A DNA stretch of 64,000 nucleotides from Paraburkholderia sp. C35 (lineage in GTDB: Bacteria; Pseudomonadota; Gammaproteobacteria; Burkholderiales; Burkholderiaceae): assembly GCF_003121405.1 (NCBI RefSeq), contig NZ_QBUY01000022.1, positions 1 through 64,000 of the forward strand, in the 5' to 3' direction. Below, in pieces: positions 48,261 through 57,491 of this stretch (position 1 is the first letter of the stretch; each line of letters opens with the position of its first letter). The notes under the pieces were generated by a model that did no database searches, was not told the origin of the DNA, and saw nothing but the letters and a program-made list of their open reading frames with translations. Position numbers and translations under genes: made by a program.

Positions 48261-49256
48261 TTGAATCGGAAGGTTGCGGTTATCTTGCCGTGCTACAACG
48301 AAGCGAGCACGATCGGGCAGGTTATTTCAGATTTCAAACGGTATTTGCCCGGCGCGGCAATCTACGTGTTTGATAACAATTCGACCGACGGTACATCCAC
48401 GGTTGCTCTGGCTGCTGGCGCCAAGGTGCGCTCCGTCACCCTTCAAGGCAAAGGCAATGTGATTCGCCGGATGTTCGCCGATGTCGAGGCGGACGTGTAC
48501 GTGATGGTCGATGGTGACAATACCTACGACGCCAGCGTCGCGCCGCAACTTATCGACAAGCTGATGAACGAAGGGCTGGACATGGTGGTCGGCTGCCGCG
48601 TATCAGACGAAGAGGCCGCTTACCGGCGCGGGCACCGTTTGGGCAACGTCATGCTGACTGGTTTCGCCGCAACGATTTTCGGACGGACCTTTCGCGACAT
48701 GCTATCGGGTTACCGCGTTTTTTCCCGCCGATATGTCAAATCGTTCCCGGCCGAAGCGCGTGGTTTCGAGACCGAGACGGAACTCGCGGTCCATGCGCTC
48801 GAGTTGCGCATGCCCGTCGCAGAAGTCGACACGTACTACGGCAGCCGTCCGGAGGGTTCGGTCAGCAAACTTAATACGTACCGCGACGGCTTCAGGATTC
48901 TGAGCACCATTCTCAAGCTGTTCAAACTCGAGAGGCCTCTGGCGTTCTTTTCGATCTGTTTCGCCGCTTGTGCGCTGTTAGCCATCATTCTCGCCGTGCC
49001 TATCTTTGTGACCTACATCGAGACAGGCCTGGTGCCGCGCATGCCCACAGCGTTGCTATGCGCCGCGCTGATGCAACTGGGGTTCCTGTTCCTGATCTGC
49101 GGTCTCGTGCTGGATACCGTGACGCGAGGCCGTCTGGAGGCGAGACGGTTTGCGTATCTTGCGACGCCGGGCCCTTCGGCTGACGAGGATGATGCTGTTC
49201 GCAGCGACAGTCCGGTGGAAGGACAGTCCCCGCAGTCAACCGACGAGTGCCGATGA
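48261..49256 (+). CDS. Polyprenyl-phosphate glycosyltransferase (DPM1/GtrB-like GT2)
   Basis: A 331-residue GT2 with VAVILPCYNEASTIGQVI, DNNSTDGTS, MVDGDNTYDASVAP (acidic donor-binding motif) and RDMLSGYRVFSRRYVKSFP, then two C-terminal membrane segments (FSICFAACALLAIILAV, MQLGFLFLICGLVLDTV). It should load a sugar on undecaprenyl phosphate. TTG 48261 is chosen because GAGGGA lies 7 bases upstream and homologues start just before the VAVILPCYN motif. ATGA couples it to a large GT-C-type protein, a natural donor-maker/user pair. Confidence 0.85.
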   Translation: MNRKVAVILPCYNEASTIGQVISDFKRYLPGAAIYVFDNNSTDGTSTVALAAGAKVRSVTLQGKGNVIRRMFADVEADVYVMVDGDNTYDASVAPQLIDKLMNEGLDMVVGCRVSDEEAAYRRGHRLGNVMLTGFAATIFGRTFRDMLSGYRVFSRRYVKSFPAEARGFETETELAVHALELRMPVAEVDTYYGSRPEGSVSKLNTYRDGFRILSTILKLFKLERPLAFFSICFAACALLAIILAVPIFVTYIETGLVPRMPTALLCAALMQLGFLFLICGLVLDTVTRGRLEARRFAYLATPGPSADEDDAVRSDSPVEGQSPQSTDECR

Positions 49257-51268
49257 ACCGACCGTCTTCAAGCCGCTTTCCGTGGTTTTCGGCGCTGGGC
49301 AGTCTTGCTTTTGCCGGCGTGATCGGCTGGACCTTTATTGGTCTGTGGCGCTACGCGACGATTGCGCCGCCAAGCTTCGACGGCGCGATGAATCTGCGCA
49401 CGGCAGCGTCAGATCTGAACGGTGAAGGTTACGGCTTCTTCTACGATCGATTCTTTCCCTTCCCCGCGCAAACGGACGGCCCGTTTATCTTGCCAACTGC
49501 GTTGGCGTTCTGGATTGGCGGTGTCACGCCCTTCACAGGGCAAGTCGTCAACCTGATCTACATCGCCGCTTTTGTGTTCGTGGCTCTGGCACTGATGCTG
49601 CGCGTTGGCGTACCGGTATGGCTTGCGCTGTTTGCGACGATGGCCTGCGTCTCGATGCCTGGTTTCGTCGAGAACGCGATGAACGGATACGGGGAGATCC
49701 CGGCGCTGACGTGGTTCCTGAGCGGCATTCTGGTGCTTGCGTCGAGTCGAGGCGGCGCTAATCCGTCCGCCAGACGCGTGTTCTGGACGGGATTTTTGTT
49801 CGGTATTGCGTATCTGACGAAGGTTGTTGCACTGGTGTGCGTCGGACCAGCAATGCTCGTGCTGTTCTGCGTGATCGTTACTCAACCCGATCGGTGGCGA
49901 CGACTGTTTGCACTCGGTGCCGGGTTTGTCGTTCCCGTGCTGTGTTGGGAAATCTTCCGTTTCACAGAGATCGGTAGCGTCCGCGGGTATCTGGACTGGT
50001 GGCGTTTCCAGTTGGGCCAGGTGCGCGCGCAATCCGGCGCGCAGCCGGGCGGTGCAAGTGATGGATTACTGCGCAAGGGAGCACATCATCTGTCGATCCT
50101 TTCGGATCTGACGGGCGTTCCAGCCGCCTTGCTGGGCTTCACCATCGTTGCGCCCGTTGTGGCTGGACTTGTGCTTGCGTCGAACCGTAACGCGCGCTTT
50201 TCGCTGCGTCTCGCGCTATATGTGTTGTCGGGAGTCGTGGGGCTGTATTTCTTCTGGTGGATTTTCATCAGCCCGACCGCGATGGCGGGGCTGCGCCGTA
50301 TCGTTGACGCGCTGCTGCTGCTTCAATGTCTGGTCGCAGTCGTTCTCGCAGCTGTCTGGACGATGTCCGTCACCCGTGGCGACGGAAGTTCATCGAACCG
50401 AAAGCCGGCCTACGCGCTTGCCATGGTTGCATTGATCCCCGTCGTAATTGGACAGCTTGCGCTGATTCGCAGTGGCGAGTCGATCACGCGTCCGCCACAG
50501 GTGGCCGGCTATCAACTCGACACATATAAACTCGCTGAGGCGGTCAAAGCGTTGCCCTCGGACGCCACCATATTTGGAACGGGTTGGTGGCAAGCGCCCG
50601 CCGTCGCATTGTTCTCCGGGCGCAAGCTTTCGAACTTCGAGCATTGGCGCAACGCTCGGCTCAACGGTGTTGATGACAAGTATTTTGTCGCGGATATGTA
50701 CACGTCCGGCATCGCACCGGCCTCCATCGAAAAGGTGCTTGATCGCGCACAACACGACAAGATTGCGACGTACACGGGTGGCGCGATATACCGGCTTGGC
50801 TCTGTGCAGCCTTATCCGCCCTTTGGAAAAGACGACGTCAACGTTGCCGATCTAGCGAGTGGATTCAATCTGTCTGAGGTCGACTACCCGCATCGGCGCG
50901 GCTTCTATTCACGGGAAGAGGACAAGTATGCGTGGGCGGGGCCGGAGTCAGCCGTCATGTTGAGCCGCGAAGGGCAGACCGCTTTGGACATCAAAATCGA
51001 TGTTCCTCACGATCTGCGCCAAGGCGGGGCCACCAACCCGCCAGTGCTGCACATAACAGGCGGTGGCTGTCTGGACTCGAAAACAGTCCTTATCCCGGAT
51101 ACCACGCAAGACATTCACGTGCCGTTGATTTGCGCTGCATGGCCGGAGGCTCGCCCGCTGGAGGTTTCGATGAGTGTGGATCAGACCGTCCCCTTCATCG
51201 TACAAATCGACTCCGACAACCGGTTGCGTACGTTCATGCTTCGTTCGATGCAACTGACAGGGGGATAA
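49253..51268 (+). CDS. Large GT-C-type membrane glycosyltransferase
   Basis: A 671-residue protein with about ten membrane segments over residues 10-410 and a soluble C-terminal part of about 250 residues. The first periplasmic loop (SFDGAMNLRTAASDLNGEGY) carries the acidic residue and amphipathic feature typical of ArnT/PMT-like GT-C enzymes. The C-terminal part begins with TIFGTGWWQAPAVALFSGRK, as in other such proteins, and ends in a beta-rich domain. ATG 49253 overlaps the stop of its GT2 partner. It probably transfers a sugar from a polyprenyl phosphate to the O-antigen in the periplasm. Donor and acceptor are unknown. Confidence 0.72.
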   Translation: MNRPSSSRFPWFSALGSLAFAGVIGWTFIGLWRYATIAPPSFDGAMNLRTAASDLNGEGYGFFYDRFFPFPAQTDGPFILPTALAFWIGGVTPFTGQVVNLIYIAAFVFVALALMLRVGVPVWLALFATMACVSMPGFVENAMNGYGEIPALTWFLSGILVLASSRGGANPSARRVFWTGFLFGIAYLTKVVALVCVGPAMLVLFCVIVTQPDRWRRLFALGAGFVVPVLCWEIFRFTEIGSVRGYLDWWRFQLGQVRAQSGAQPGGASDGLLRKGAHHLSILSDLTGVPAALLGFTIVAPVVAGLVLASNRNARFSLRLALYVLSGVVGLYFFWWIFISPTAMAGLRRIVDALLLLQCLVAVVLAAVWTMSVTRGDGSSSNRKPAYALAMVALIPVVIGQLALIRSGESITRPPQVAGYQLDTYKLAEAVKALPSDATIFGTGWWQAPAVALFSGRKLSNFEHWRNARLNGVDDKYFVADMYTSGIAPASIEKVLDRAQHDKIATYTGGAIYRLGSVQPYPPFGKDDVNVADLASGFNLSEVDYPHRRGFYSREEDKYAWAGPESAVMLSREGQTALDIKIDVPHDLRQGGATNPPVLHITGGGCLDSKTVLIPDTTQDIHVPLICAAWPEARPLEVSMSVDQTVPFIVQIDSDNRLRTFMLRSMQLTGG

Positions 51269-51466
51269 AACGTGGTGCAGCGCGGCAAAGCGGGCTTCAG
51301 CTTTAGGGCCCGCCTGCCGTTATAAAGGGCACAATGGCTATATTGCGCCACGTAACAAATCGCAAACCGGGTTGCTGAATGCGAGCATTTTGAGCAAACT
51401 TTCGCCTTCGATGTGACCCTGTTGCACAATCAAGTGTCGACAATAAGACACGTCGCTTCATCCCAC

Positions 51467-52312
51467 ATGAATATTACGCGTGAGCCGGGTTATGAAATCG
51501 AGAGCCTGTCGGTATCTGTGGTCGTCTACCGGCCGGACGTGCAGCAGCTCGCGCAGACGCTGAACAGCCTCGCCGCCGCCTACGACGCCCTCAAAGCCGC
51601 TCGCCCGGCCTTCGAGCTCGACATCTGCCTCGTCGACAACGGTGGCCTGCCTGACATGACAGCCTCGCTGGACGCCTTGCGCGCCCACGGCGCCACCAGC
51701 TCGATCATCGCGGGCCAGGGCAACGTCGGCTACGGTCGCGGCCACAATCTGGCCATCGAGCGCGCCGCCAGCCGCTACCACCTCGTCCTGAACCCGGATA
51801 TCGACGTGGACGGGCAGGCGCTGATCCGCGCCGTCGAGTTCTTCGAAAGCCATCCTGACGTCGGCCTGCTCACGCCGCGCATCGGCGACGAAACGGGGCA
51901 CATCCAGTATCTCTGCCGCCGCTACCCGACGCTCCTCGACCTGTTCGTGCGTGGCTTCATGCCCGCGAGCGTGCGACGCTTTTTCACACGCCGCCTCGCA
52001 CGCTACGAAATGCAGGACGTGATCAATGAACGCGACATCGTCTGGGATCCGCCTATCGTCAGCGGCTGCTTCATGCTGTTCAGAACGAGCGTGCTGAAAA
52101 AGCTCGCCGGCTTTGATCCCCGTTATTTTCTCTACTTCGAAGATTACGATCTGAGCCTGCGCACGCACGAAGTCACGCGCATCGCCTATCTGCCCGCCGT
52201 GCGCGTGCTGCACCATGGCGGCGGCGCGGCCCGCAAAGGCTCCGCGCACATCCGCATGTTCGCCGCGTCCGCGTTCAAGTTTTTTAACCGTTTCGGCTGG
52301 AAGTGGCTATGA
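51467..52312 (+). CDS. Rhamnosyltransferase-like GT2 (WbbL type)
   Basis: A 281-residue GT2: SVSVVVYRPDVQQLAQTL, CLVDNGG, NVGYGRGHNLAIE, LVLNPDIDVDGQAL, and WDPPIVSGCFMLFRTSVLKK are the WbbL/WbiE pattern. No membrane segment. It would add rhamnose or a related sugar early in O-antigen or core-linked repeat assembly. ATG 51467 was chosen; GTG 51413 would add an unconserved N-terminus, and neither has a good ribosome-binding site. It is ATGA-coupled to the next gene. Confidence 0.82.
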   Translation: MNITREPGYEIESLSVSVVVYRPDVQQLAQTLNSLAAAYDALKAARPAFELDICLVDNGGLPDMTASLDALRAHGATSSIIAGQGNVGYGRGHNLAIERAASRYHLVLNPDIDVDGQALIRAVEFFESHPDVGLLTPRIGDETGHIQYLCRRYPTLLDLFVRGFMPASVRRFFTRRLARYEMQDVINERDIVWDPPIVSGCFMLFRTSVLKKLAGFDPRYFLYFEDYDLSLRTHEVTRIAYLPAVRVLHHGGGAARKGSAHIRMFAASAFKFFNRFGWKWL

Positions 52313-53265
52313 GTCATGTGGTCGTGAGCGGGGCGAACGGCTTTGTCGGACGCGTGCTGTGCCGCGCGCTGCTCGACGCGGGCCACCGCGTGACGGGGCT
52401 GGTGCGTCGCGGCGGCGGCTGTATCGACGGTGTGACGGAGTGGGTCGATGCCAGCACCGACTACAGCGGCATCGCCCACAACTGGCCGGCCGGGCTGAAT
52501 GCCGACTGCGTCGTGCATCTGGCCGCGCGCGTGCACGTGATGCACGACACAGCCGCTGACCCCGACGCCGCATTCCGCGCGACCAATGTCGACGGCACGC
52601 TGCGCCTCGCAGCAGCGGCGCGGCAACATGGCGTGTGCCGCTTCGTTTTCGTGAGCAGCATCAAGGCGGTGGCGGAGGGCGATCGCGGGCAGTCGCTGCG
52701 TGAAGACGGTCCGCCGCGTCCTGAAGACGCCTACGGCCGCTCGAAGCACGCTGCCGAAGAAGCGCTCGCGCGTCTGGGTGGCGAAACCGGCCTGGAAACG
52801 GTCATCGTCAGGCCGCCGCTGGTGTACGGTCCGCAAGTGCGCGCTAACTTCCTGCGTCTGATGGATGCCATCTGGCGCGGTGTGCCGCTGCCGCTGGGCG
52901 GGGCGAACGCGCGTCGCAGCATGGTGTACGTCGGCAATCTCGCCGATGCGCTCGTGCATTGCGCAGTGGACCCGCGCGCGGCCGGGCAATGCTTCCACGT
53001 CGCCGACGGCCACGCGCCGACTGTCGCGGAACTGGTGCGCTCGCTGGCTCACCACCTCGGCAAGCCGGCGCGGCTGCTACCCGTTCCCGCCACATGGCTG
53101 CGCACGGCAGGCCGGCTGACGGGCAAATCGGCGCAGGTCGACCGTCTGATCGGCGGTCTGCAGGTCGATACGTCGCGAATTCACGACATCCTCGGCTGGC
53201 AACCGCCGTATTCAACGGACGAAGGCCTGTCGGCAACCGCCGACTGGTACCGTTCGACTCATTGA
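52309..53265 (+). CDS. NAD-dependent 4-epimerase/reductase (WbpV/WbiG-like)
   Basis: A 318-residue extended SDR: VVVSGANGFVGRVLCRAL, FVSSIKAVAEG, and YGRSKHAAEEAL (Tyr-X3-Lys). Its neighbours, a WecA/WbpL-like transferase and a WbpM-like dehydratase, are those of the P. aeruginosa pathway to UDP-QuiNAc or UDP-FucNAc, where WbpV or WbpK reduces the 4-keto group. The product stereochemistry cannot be told from sequence. It overlaps the previous gene by 4 bases, and the next starts 8 bases later. Confidence 0.85.
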   Translation: MSHVVVSGANGFVGRVLCRALLDAGHRVTGLVRRGGGCIDGVTEWVDASTDYSGIAHNWPAGLNADCVVHLAARVHVMHDTAADPDAAFRATNVDGTLRLAAAARQHGVCRFVFVSSIKAVAEGDRGQSLREDGPPRPEDAYGRSKHAAEEALARLGGETGLETVIVRPPLVYGPQVRANFLRLMDAIWRGVPLPLGGANARRSMVYVGNLADALVHCAVDPRAAGQCFHVADGHAPTVAELVRSLAHHLGKPARLLPVPATWLRTAGRLTGKSAQVDRLIGGLQVDTSRIHDILGWQPPYSTDEGLSATADWYRSTH

Positions 53266-53273
53266 GCCCGCTC

Positions 53274-54302
53274 ATGCAGATGCAAGCTTCACCGATGGCT
53301 CCCTGGACACTCCTGATCGTCGCTGGCGCGGCCGTCTGCGCATGCGCGGCGATCCTGCACCTGTTGCTGCGCACGGGCCTCGCCTGGCGCCTCGCAACCG
53401 ATATCCCCAATGACCGCTCGCTGCACGTCCGTCCGACGCCGCGCGTCGGCGGCTGGGGCATCGTCCCGGTCGCTGTCGTGGCGATGTTGCTGGCCGCGCC
53501 GTCGCTGTGGTTCGCTGCGCTGGCCACCGCGTTTCTCGCCGCCGTTTCGCAGGTCGATGACCGCCGCGGTTTGCCCGCGCGCGTGCGCTTCGCCGCGCAT
53601 GCCGTCGCCGTGATCGCGCTGGTCGCACTGTTTCCGGCTGCGGCGCCGTGGTGGCTGCTGTGCGCGTTGGCATTTTTGATGATCTGGCTGGTCAATCTCT
53701 ACAATTTCATGGACGGCGCGGACGGCCTCGCGGGCGGCATGGCGCTGTTCGGTTTCGCGGGTTACGCGGCGGCCGCGCTGCTGTCCGATCATCCGATGCC
53801 CGAACTGGCGCTGGCGTCGCTAGCTGTCGCGGCGGCGGCGCTCGGTTTTCTGTTCTTCAATTTCCATCCGGCGCGTATCTTTCTGGGTGACGCGGGTTCG
53901 ATCTCGCTCGGCTACCTGGCAGGCGCTCTCGGTTACTGGGGCTGGCGCGGCGGCGCATGGCCCATCTGGTTTCCGGCGCTGGTGTTCGCGCCGTTCATCG
54001 GCGACGCGTCGGTGACGCTCGCGCGGCGGCTTGCGCGCGGCGAAAAGTTTTGGCAAGCGCACCGGGAGCATTACTATCAGCGCATGGTGCGTTCGGGTGT
54101 CGGCCATGCGGGCACCGCGTGGGCGTGGTACGCGATCATGGTGATCGGTATAGGTCTTGCTCTAATCGCATTAGGCCGTTCTGCGGCCGCTCAGTGGGGC
54201 ATCGTCGCTGGTTGGGCTGCCGTGCTGGTCGTCATCGGAAGCATCGTCGATCTGCGCTGGCGCCGGTTCCAGTCAACACTGTCCAAACAATCCGAGGTAT
54301 GA
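53274..54302 (+). CDS. Undecaprenyl-phosphate sugar-1-phosphate transferase (WbpL/WecA type)
   Basis: A 342-residue MraY/WecA-family protein with about ten membrane segments. NDRSLHVRPTPRVGGWGI is the N-terminal loop, QVDDRRGLPARVRF the acidic loop, YNFMDGADGLAGGMALFG the NxxNxxDGxDGL-like motif and RIFLGDAGSISLGYLAG the LGDAG motif. It starts O-antigen synthesis on the lipid carrier, probably with QuiNAc, FucNAc or GlcNAc phosphate. ATG 53274 is taken; ATG 53280 or 53295 remain possible. It is ATGA-coupled to the WbpM-like gene. Confidence 0.88.
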   Translation: MQMQASPMAPWTLLIVAGAAVCACAAILHLLLRTGLAWRLATDIPNDRSLHVRPTPRVGGWGIVPVAVVAMLLAAPSLWFAALATAFLAAVSQVDDRRGLPARVRFAAHAVAVIALVALFPAAAPWWLLCALAFLMIWLVNLYNFMDGADGLAGGMALFGFAGYAAAALLSDHPMPELALASLAVAAAALGFLFFNFHPARIFLGDAGSISLGYLAGALGYWGWRGGAWPIWFPALVFAPFIGDASVTLARRLARGEKFWQAHREHYYQRMVRSGVGHAGTAWAWYAIMVIGIGLALIALGRSAAAQWGIVAGWAAVLVVIGSIVDLRWRRFQSTLSKQSEV

Positions 54303-56197
54303 CGCTGATGCTCAGATCCAAAGCCAGCTGGCTATCCTTCAGCGCTTTCCTGTTCGACCTCGCCGCCGTCGCCGGCGCGTGGCTCGTCGCGTATCTGATC
54401 CGCTTCAACGGCGCGATGCCCGTCGATTTCCGCGACGGCGCGCTGCACGCGCTCATCTGGGTGCTGCCCGTCTATGGCGTGATGTTCCGCATCTTCGGCC
54501 TGTATCGCGGCATGTGGGTGTTCGCGAGCCTGCCTGACCTGATGCGTATCTCGAAGGCGGTTGCGACGGGCGCCTTGCTGTCGATGATTCTCGCTGTGAT
54601 GATCCAGCCCGTGCCGATCGTGCCGCGTTCCGTGCTGCTCGTGTCGCCGCTGTTTTTGTTTCTCGCGATGGGTGGTTCGCGCGCGCTGTATCGCGCGGCC
54701 AAAGAGTTCTATCTGTACGGCGGCCTCGTCGCGCAGGGCAAGCCGGTTGTCGTGATCGGTGCTGGCACGGCGGGCGCGATGCTCGCGCGCGAACTGTCTC
54801 GCACCAGCGAATGGCGCCTGATCGGTCTGCTCGACGACGACGTCTCCAAGCACGGCCGTGAGATTTACGGCTACAAGGTGCTCGGTCCGATCAACAAGTT
54901 GCCGGAGATCGCGGAGTCGACCAAGGCCGAGTACGCGATCATTGCGATTCCCTCGGCGCCCGTCGAACAGCAGCGTCGCGCCGCGACATTGTGCGTGCGC
55001 GCCGGCGTACGCGCGATGGTGCTGCCGGCGCTGACGGATGTTGCGGAAGGGCAGGCGTCGCTGTCGCAGGTGCGTCATATCGATCTCGAAGATCTGCTGG
55101 GCCGCGAGCCGGTGCATATCGACACACCGCACGTCGAAGCGCTGCTGCATGCGCGCGTCGTGATGGTCACAGGCGCGGGCGGTTCGATCGGCTCGGAGCT
55201 GTGCCGTCAGATCTTGCGCTTCAATCCCGCGCAACTGATCGCATTCGATATCTCCGAGTACGCGATGTACAAGCTCGTCGAAGAACTGCTCGAACGTTTT
55301 CCGGGCGTATCGATCGTGCCTGTGATCGGCGACGCGAAAGATTCGCTGCTGCTCGATCAGGTGATGGCGCGCTTTACGCCGCACATCGTGTATCACGCGG
55401 CAGCGTATAAGCATGTCCCGCTGATGGAAGAGCAGAACGCGTGGCAAGCCGTGCGCAACAACGTGCTCGGCACATACCGCGTCGCGCGTGCTGCGATTCG
55501 TCACGACGTAAAGCGCTTTGTGCTGATCTCGACGGATAAGGCGGTCAATCCGACCAACGTGATGGGCGCGAGCAAGCGTCTCGCGGAAATGGCCTGTCAG
55601 GCGCTGCAGCAAACCAGCGGCCGCACGCAATTCGAAATCGTGCGCTTCGGCAACGTGCTCGGCAGCGCGGGCAGCGTGATTCCGAAGTTCCAGCAGCAGA
55701 TTGCGAAGGGCGGTCCCGTTACCGTCACGCACCCGGAAATCACGCGCTTCTTCATGACGATTCCCGAAGCGTCGCAGCTCGTGCTGCAGGCGTCGAGCAT
55801 GGGTCACGGCGGCGAAATTTTTATTCTCGATATGGGCGAACCGATGAAGATCGTCGATCTCGCGCGCGATCTGATTCGTCTTTATGGCTTTACGGAAGAG
55901 CAGATCCGCATTGAGTTCACTGGCTTGCGGCCCGGCGAGAAGCTGTACGAAGAACTGCTCGCCGATGACGAGACGACCACGCGCACGCCGCATCCGAAGT
56001 TGCGCACGGCGCTTGCGCGCGGCGTTCCCGACAATCTGCTCGATGAGTTGCTGCCGGGGCTCATGCAGCATCGCGTGCTGACGGATGATGAAGTGCGTCG
56101 CGATCTGCGCCGCTGGGTCGCGGAGTATCAGCCGGCTTTGACTGCGCCCGTCTTACGTAGCGTGCCTTCGCTTCCGGGGCAGCGGGCTTCGATGTGA
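54299..56197 (+). CDS. wbpM: UDP-GlcNAc 4,6-dehydratase, membrane-bound (WbpM/CapD type)
   Basis: A 632-residue protein: four membrane segments in residues 1-135, a CoA-binding-like Rossmann domain (VVVIGAGTAGAMLARELS near 150), and a C-terminal SDR (VMVTGAGGSIGSELCRQI near 290). The catalytic site reads STDKAVNPTNVMGASKR, with Met-X3-Lys in place of Tyr-X3-Lys, as in known WbpM. It forms UDP-4-keto-6-deoxy-GlcNAc for QuiNAc/FucNAc synthesis. It is the last gene of the four-gene unit, followed by a strong terminator. Confidence 0.93.
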   Translation: MTLMLRSKASWLSFSAFLFDLAAVAGAWLVAYLIRFNGAMPVDFRDGALHALIWVLPVYGVMFRIFGLYRGMWVFASLPDLMRISKAVATGALLSMILAVMIQPVPIVPRSVLLVSPLFLFLAMGGSRALYRAAKEFYLYGGLVAQGKPVVVIGAGTAGAMLARELSRTSEWRLIGLLDDDVSKHGREIYGYKVLGPINKLPEIAESTKAEYAIIAIPSAPVEQQRRAATLCVRAGVRAMVLPALTDVAEGQASLSQVRHIDLEDLLGREPVHIDTPHVEALLHARVVMVTGAGGSIGSELCRQILRFNPAQLIAFDISEYAMYKLVEELLERFPGVSIVPVIGDAKDSLLLDQVMARFTPHIVYHAAAYKHVPLMEEQNAWQAVRNNVLGTYRVARAAIRHDVKRFVLISTDKAVNPTNVMGASKRLAEMACQALQQTSGRTQFEIVRFGNVLGSAGSVIPKFQQQIAKGGPVTVTHPEITRFFMTIPEASQLVLQASSMGHGGEIFILDMGEPMKIVDLARDLIRLYGFTEEQIRIEFTGLRPGEKLYEELLADDETTTRTPHPKLRTALARGVPDNLLDELLPGLMQHRVLTDDEVRRDLRRWVAEYQPALTAPVLRSVPSLPGQRASM

Positions 56198-56204
56198 TGT
56201 GACA

Positions 56205-56230
56205 AAAAAAGGCGCCGAGGCGCCTTTTTT
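56205..56230. terminator. Bidirectional intrinsic terminator after the WbpM-like gene
   Basis: AAAAAAGGCGC (56205-56215), loop CGAG, GCGCCTTTTTT (56220-56230). A perfect 11-bp stem with A- and T-tracts, between convergent genes. Confidence 0.93.
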
Positions 56231-56251
56231 CATGTCCCGCTTAAGCGGTCA

Positions 56252-57352
56252 TCACGAATGCCGCCGCTTTCGCACCACCAGCCACCGCGGCACCTTGAAC
56301 CTCACAATACTCACATACAGCCACACATACGTCGCCGCAAAAACCACCACGAAACAAAACAGATGCACCGTATGCCGCCAGAACAGCGTCGCGGGAACCA
56401 CGGCAATCAGGCATAGCAGCCACAGATACGGCGACGTCAGCGAATTACGCCGCGTGAGCTCCCGCGCAGTCCTTGCACCCACGGCCCAGCGCATCAACCG
56501 CTTGTACACGAGCATATGCAGATGCACGCCGTCTGGAATGCCTGGCGACATCCCGCGAATAAACTTCTTCCGGTAGATCGAGAAACACGTCTCGAAGATC
56601 GGATACATGAAAAGCAGCACGGGATACCACGCCGACACATCGCGATTGCGCATCACGAGCATGATCGACAGCTCGCCGAGCATGAAGCCGATGAAATACG
56701 CGCCGCCGTCGCCGAGAAAGATCAGGCCAGCGGGGAAGTTCCAGATGAAGAAGCCCATCACCGCGCCCATCATGATCAGCGACGCCGACAGCACGATCGG
56801 GTCATGCACCTGGAACGCGACATACGCGAGCGACGCGAACATCATGAACGCGACCATCGATGCAAGGCCGTTGAAACCGTCGATGATATTGATCGCGTTG
56901 GCCAGCGCCGCGACGGCCAACACCGTCACCGCGCAGGAAATAGCGGCATATGACAGCAGAAAATCGAGCGGCGGCACGCTGATGCGCGTGACAGCGATAC
57001 CCATCACGAAGTAAGCGAGCGCCGCCGCGATCATCGTGCAGATCAGCCGTGCAAGCGGCGACACTTTTTTCGTCAGATCTTCGATCAGACCCGATGCAAA
57101 CGCAGGCAAGCCGCAAGCAACCACACCGAGAATCCCCGCCGAAACGGCCGGATACGCGCCATACAGCTGGATCGCCGATACGATCAGGCCAACCAGAATC
57201 CCAGTTCCGCCGATACGCGGCACGGGCCGCGCGTGGAATTTCTGCACGCCCGCCAGATCGTTGTCCGCAAACGTTTCATGCAGATGCGCATACCGCACGA
57301 TCACGAGTGTGATCAGCAAGGAAACTATGAAACCGAGCGCGAAACTAAGCAT
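56252..57352 (-). CDS. Second MraY/WecA-family glycosyl-1-phosphate transferase
   Basis: A 366-residue protein with about ten membrane segments. HARPVPRIGGTGILVGL, LIEDLTKKVSPLARL (acidic loop), NAINIIDGFNGLASMVAF and LIFLGDGGAYFIGFMLGEL are the family motifs, and PDGVHLHMLVYKRL contains the His motif of the WecA/WbcO group. ATG 57352 was chosen over upstream starts because the first membrane segment begins there (MLSFALGFIVSLLITLVIV). It is convergent with the WbpM-like gene. Two such initiators in one locus suggest two lipid-linked glycans. Confidence 0.88.
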   Translation of the reverse strand: MLSFALGFIVSLLITLVIVRYAHLHETFADNDLAGVQKFHARPVPRIGGTGILVGLIVSAIQLYGAYPAVSAGILGVVACGLPAFASGLIEDLTKKVSPLARLICTMIAAALAYFVMGIAVTRISVPPLDFLLSYAAISCAVTVLAVAALANAINIIDGFNGLASMVAFMMFASLAYVAFQVHDPIVLSASLIMMGAVMGFFIWNFPAGLIFLGDGGAYFIGFMLGELSIMLVMRNRDVSAWYPVLLFMYPIFETCFSIYRKKFIRGMSPGIPDGVHLHMLVYKRLMRWAVGARTARELTRRNSLTSPYLWLLCLIAVVPATLFWRHTVHLFCFVVVFAATYVWLYVSIVRFKVPRWLVVRKRRHS

Positions 57353-57491
57353 GAAGGTCGGACCACAAAAGGCAAACGAAGGATTATACAAATGAAACGC
57401 AGCGCGCCCGGACGGGTTGACGGCGCCGTCGCGGCGCGCACAGAAGTTTTCGCCGATAATGCCCAGCATGCTTGAGCAGGACTTGCCGAAG

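Noticed and set aside
54332-56071. 579-codon minus-strand frame inside the WbpM-like gene
   Set aside because: Antisense shadow; the plus strand has all dehydratase motifs.
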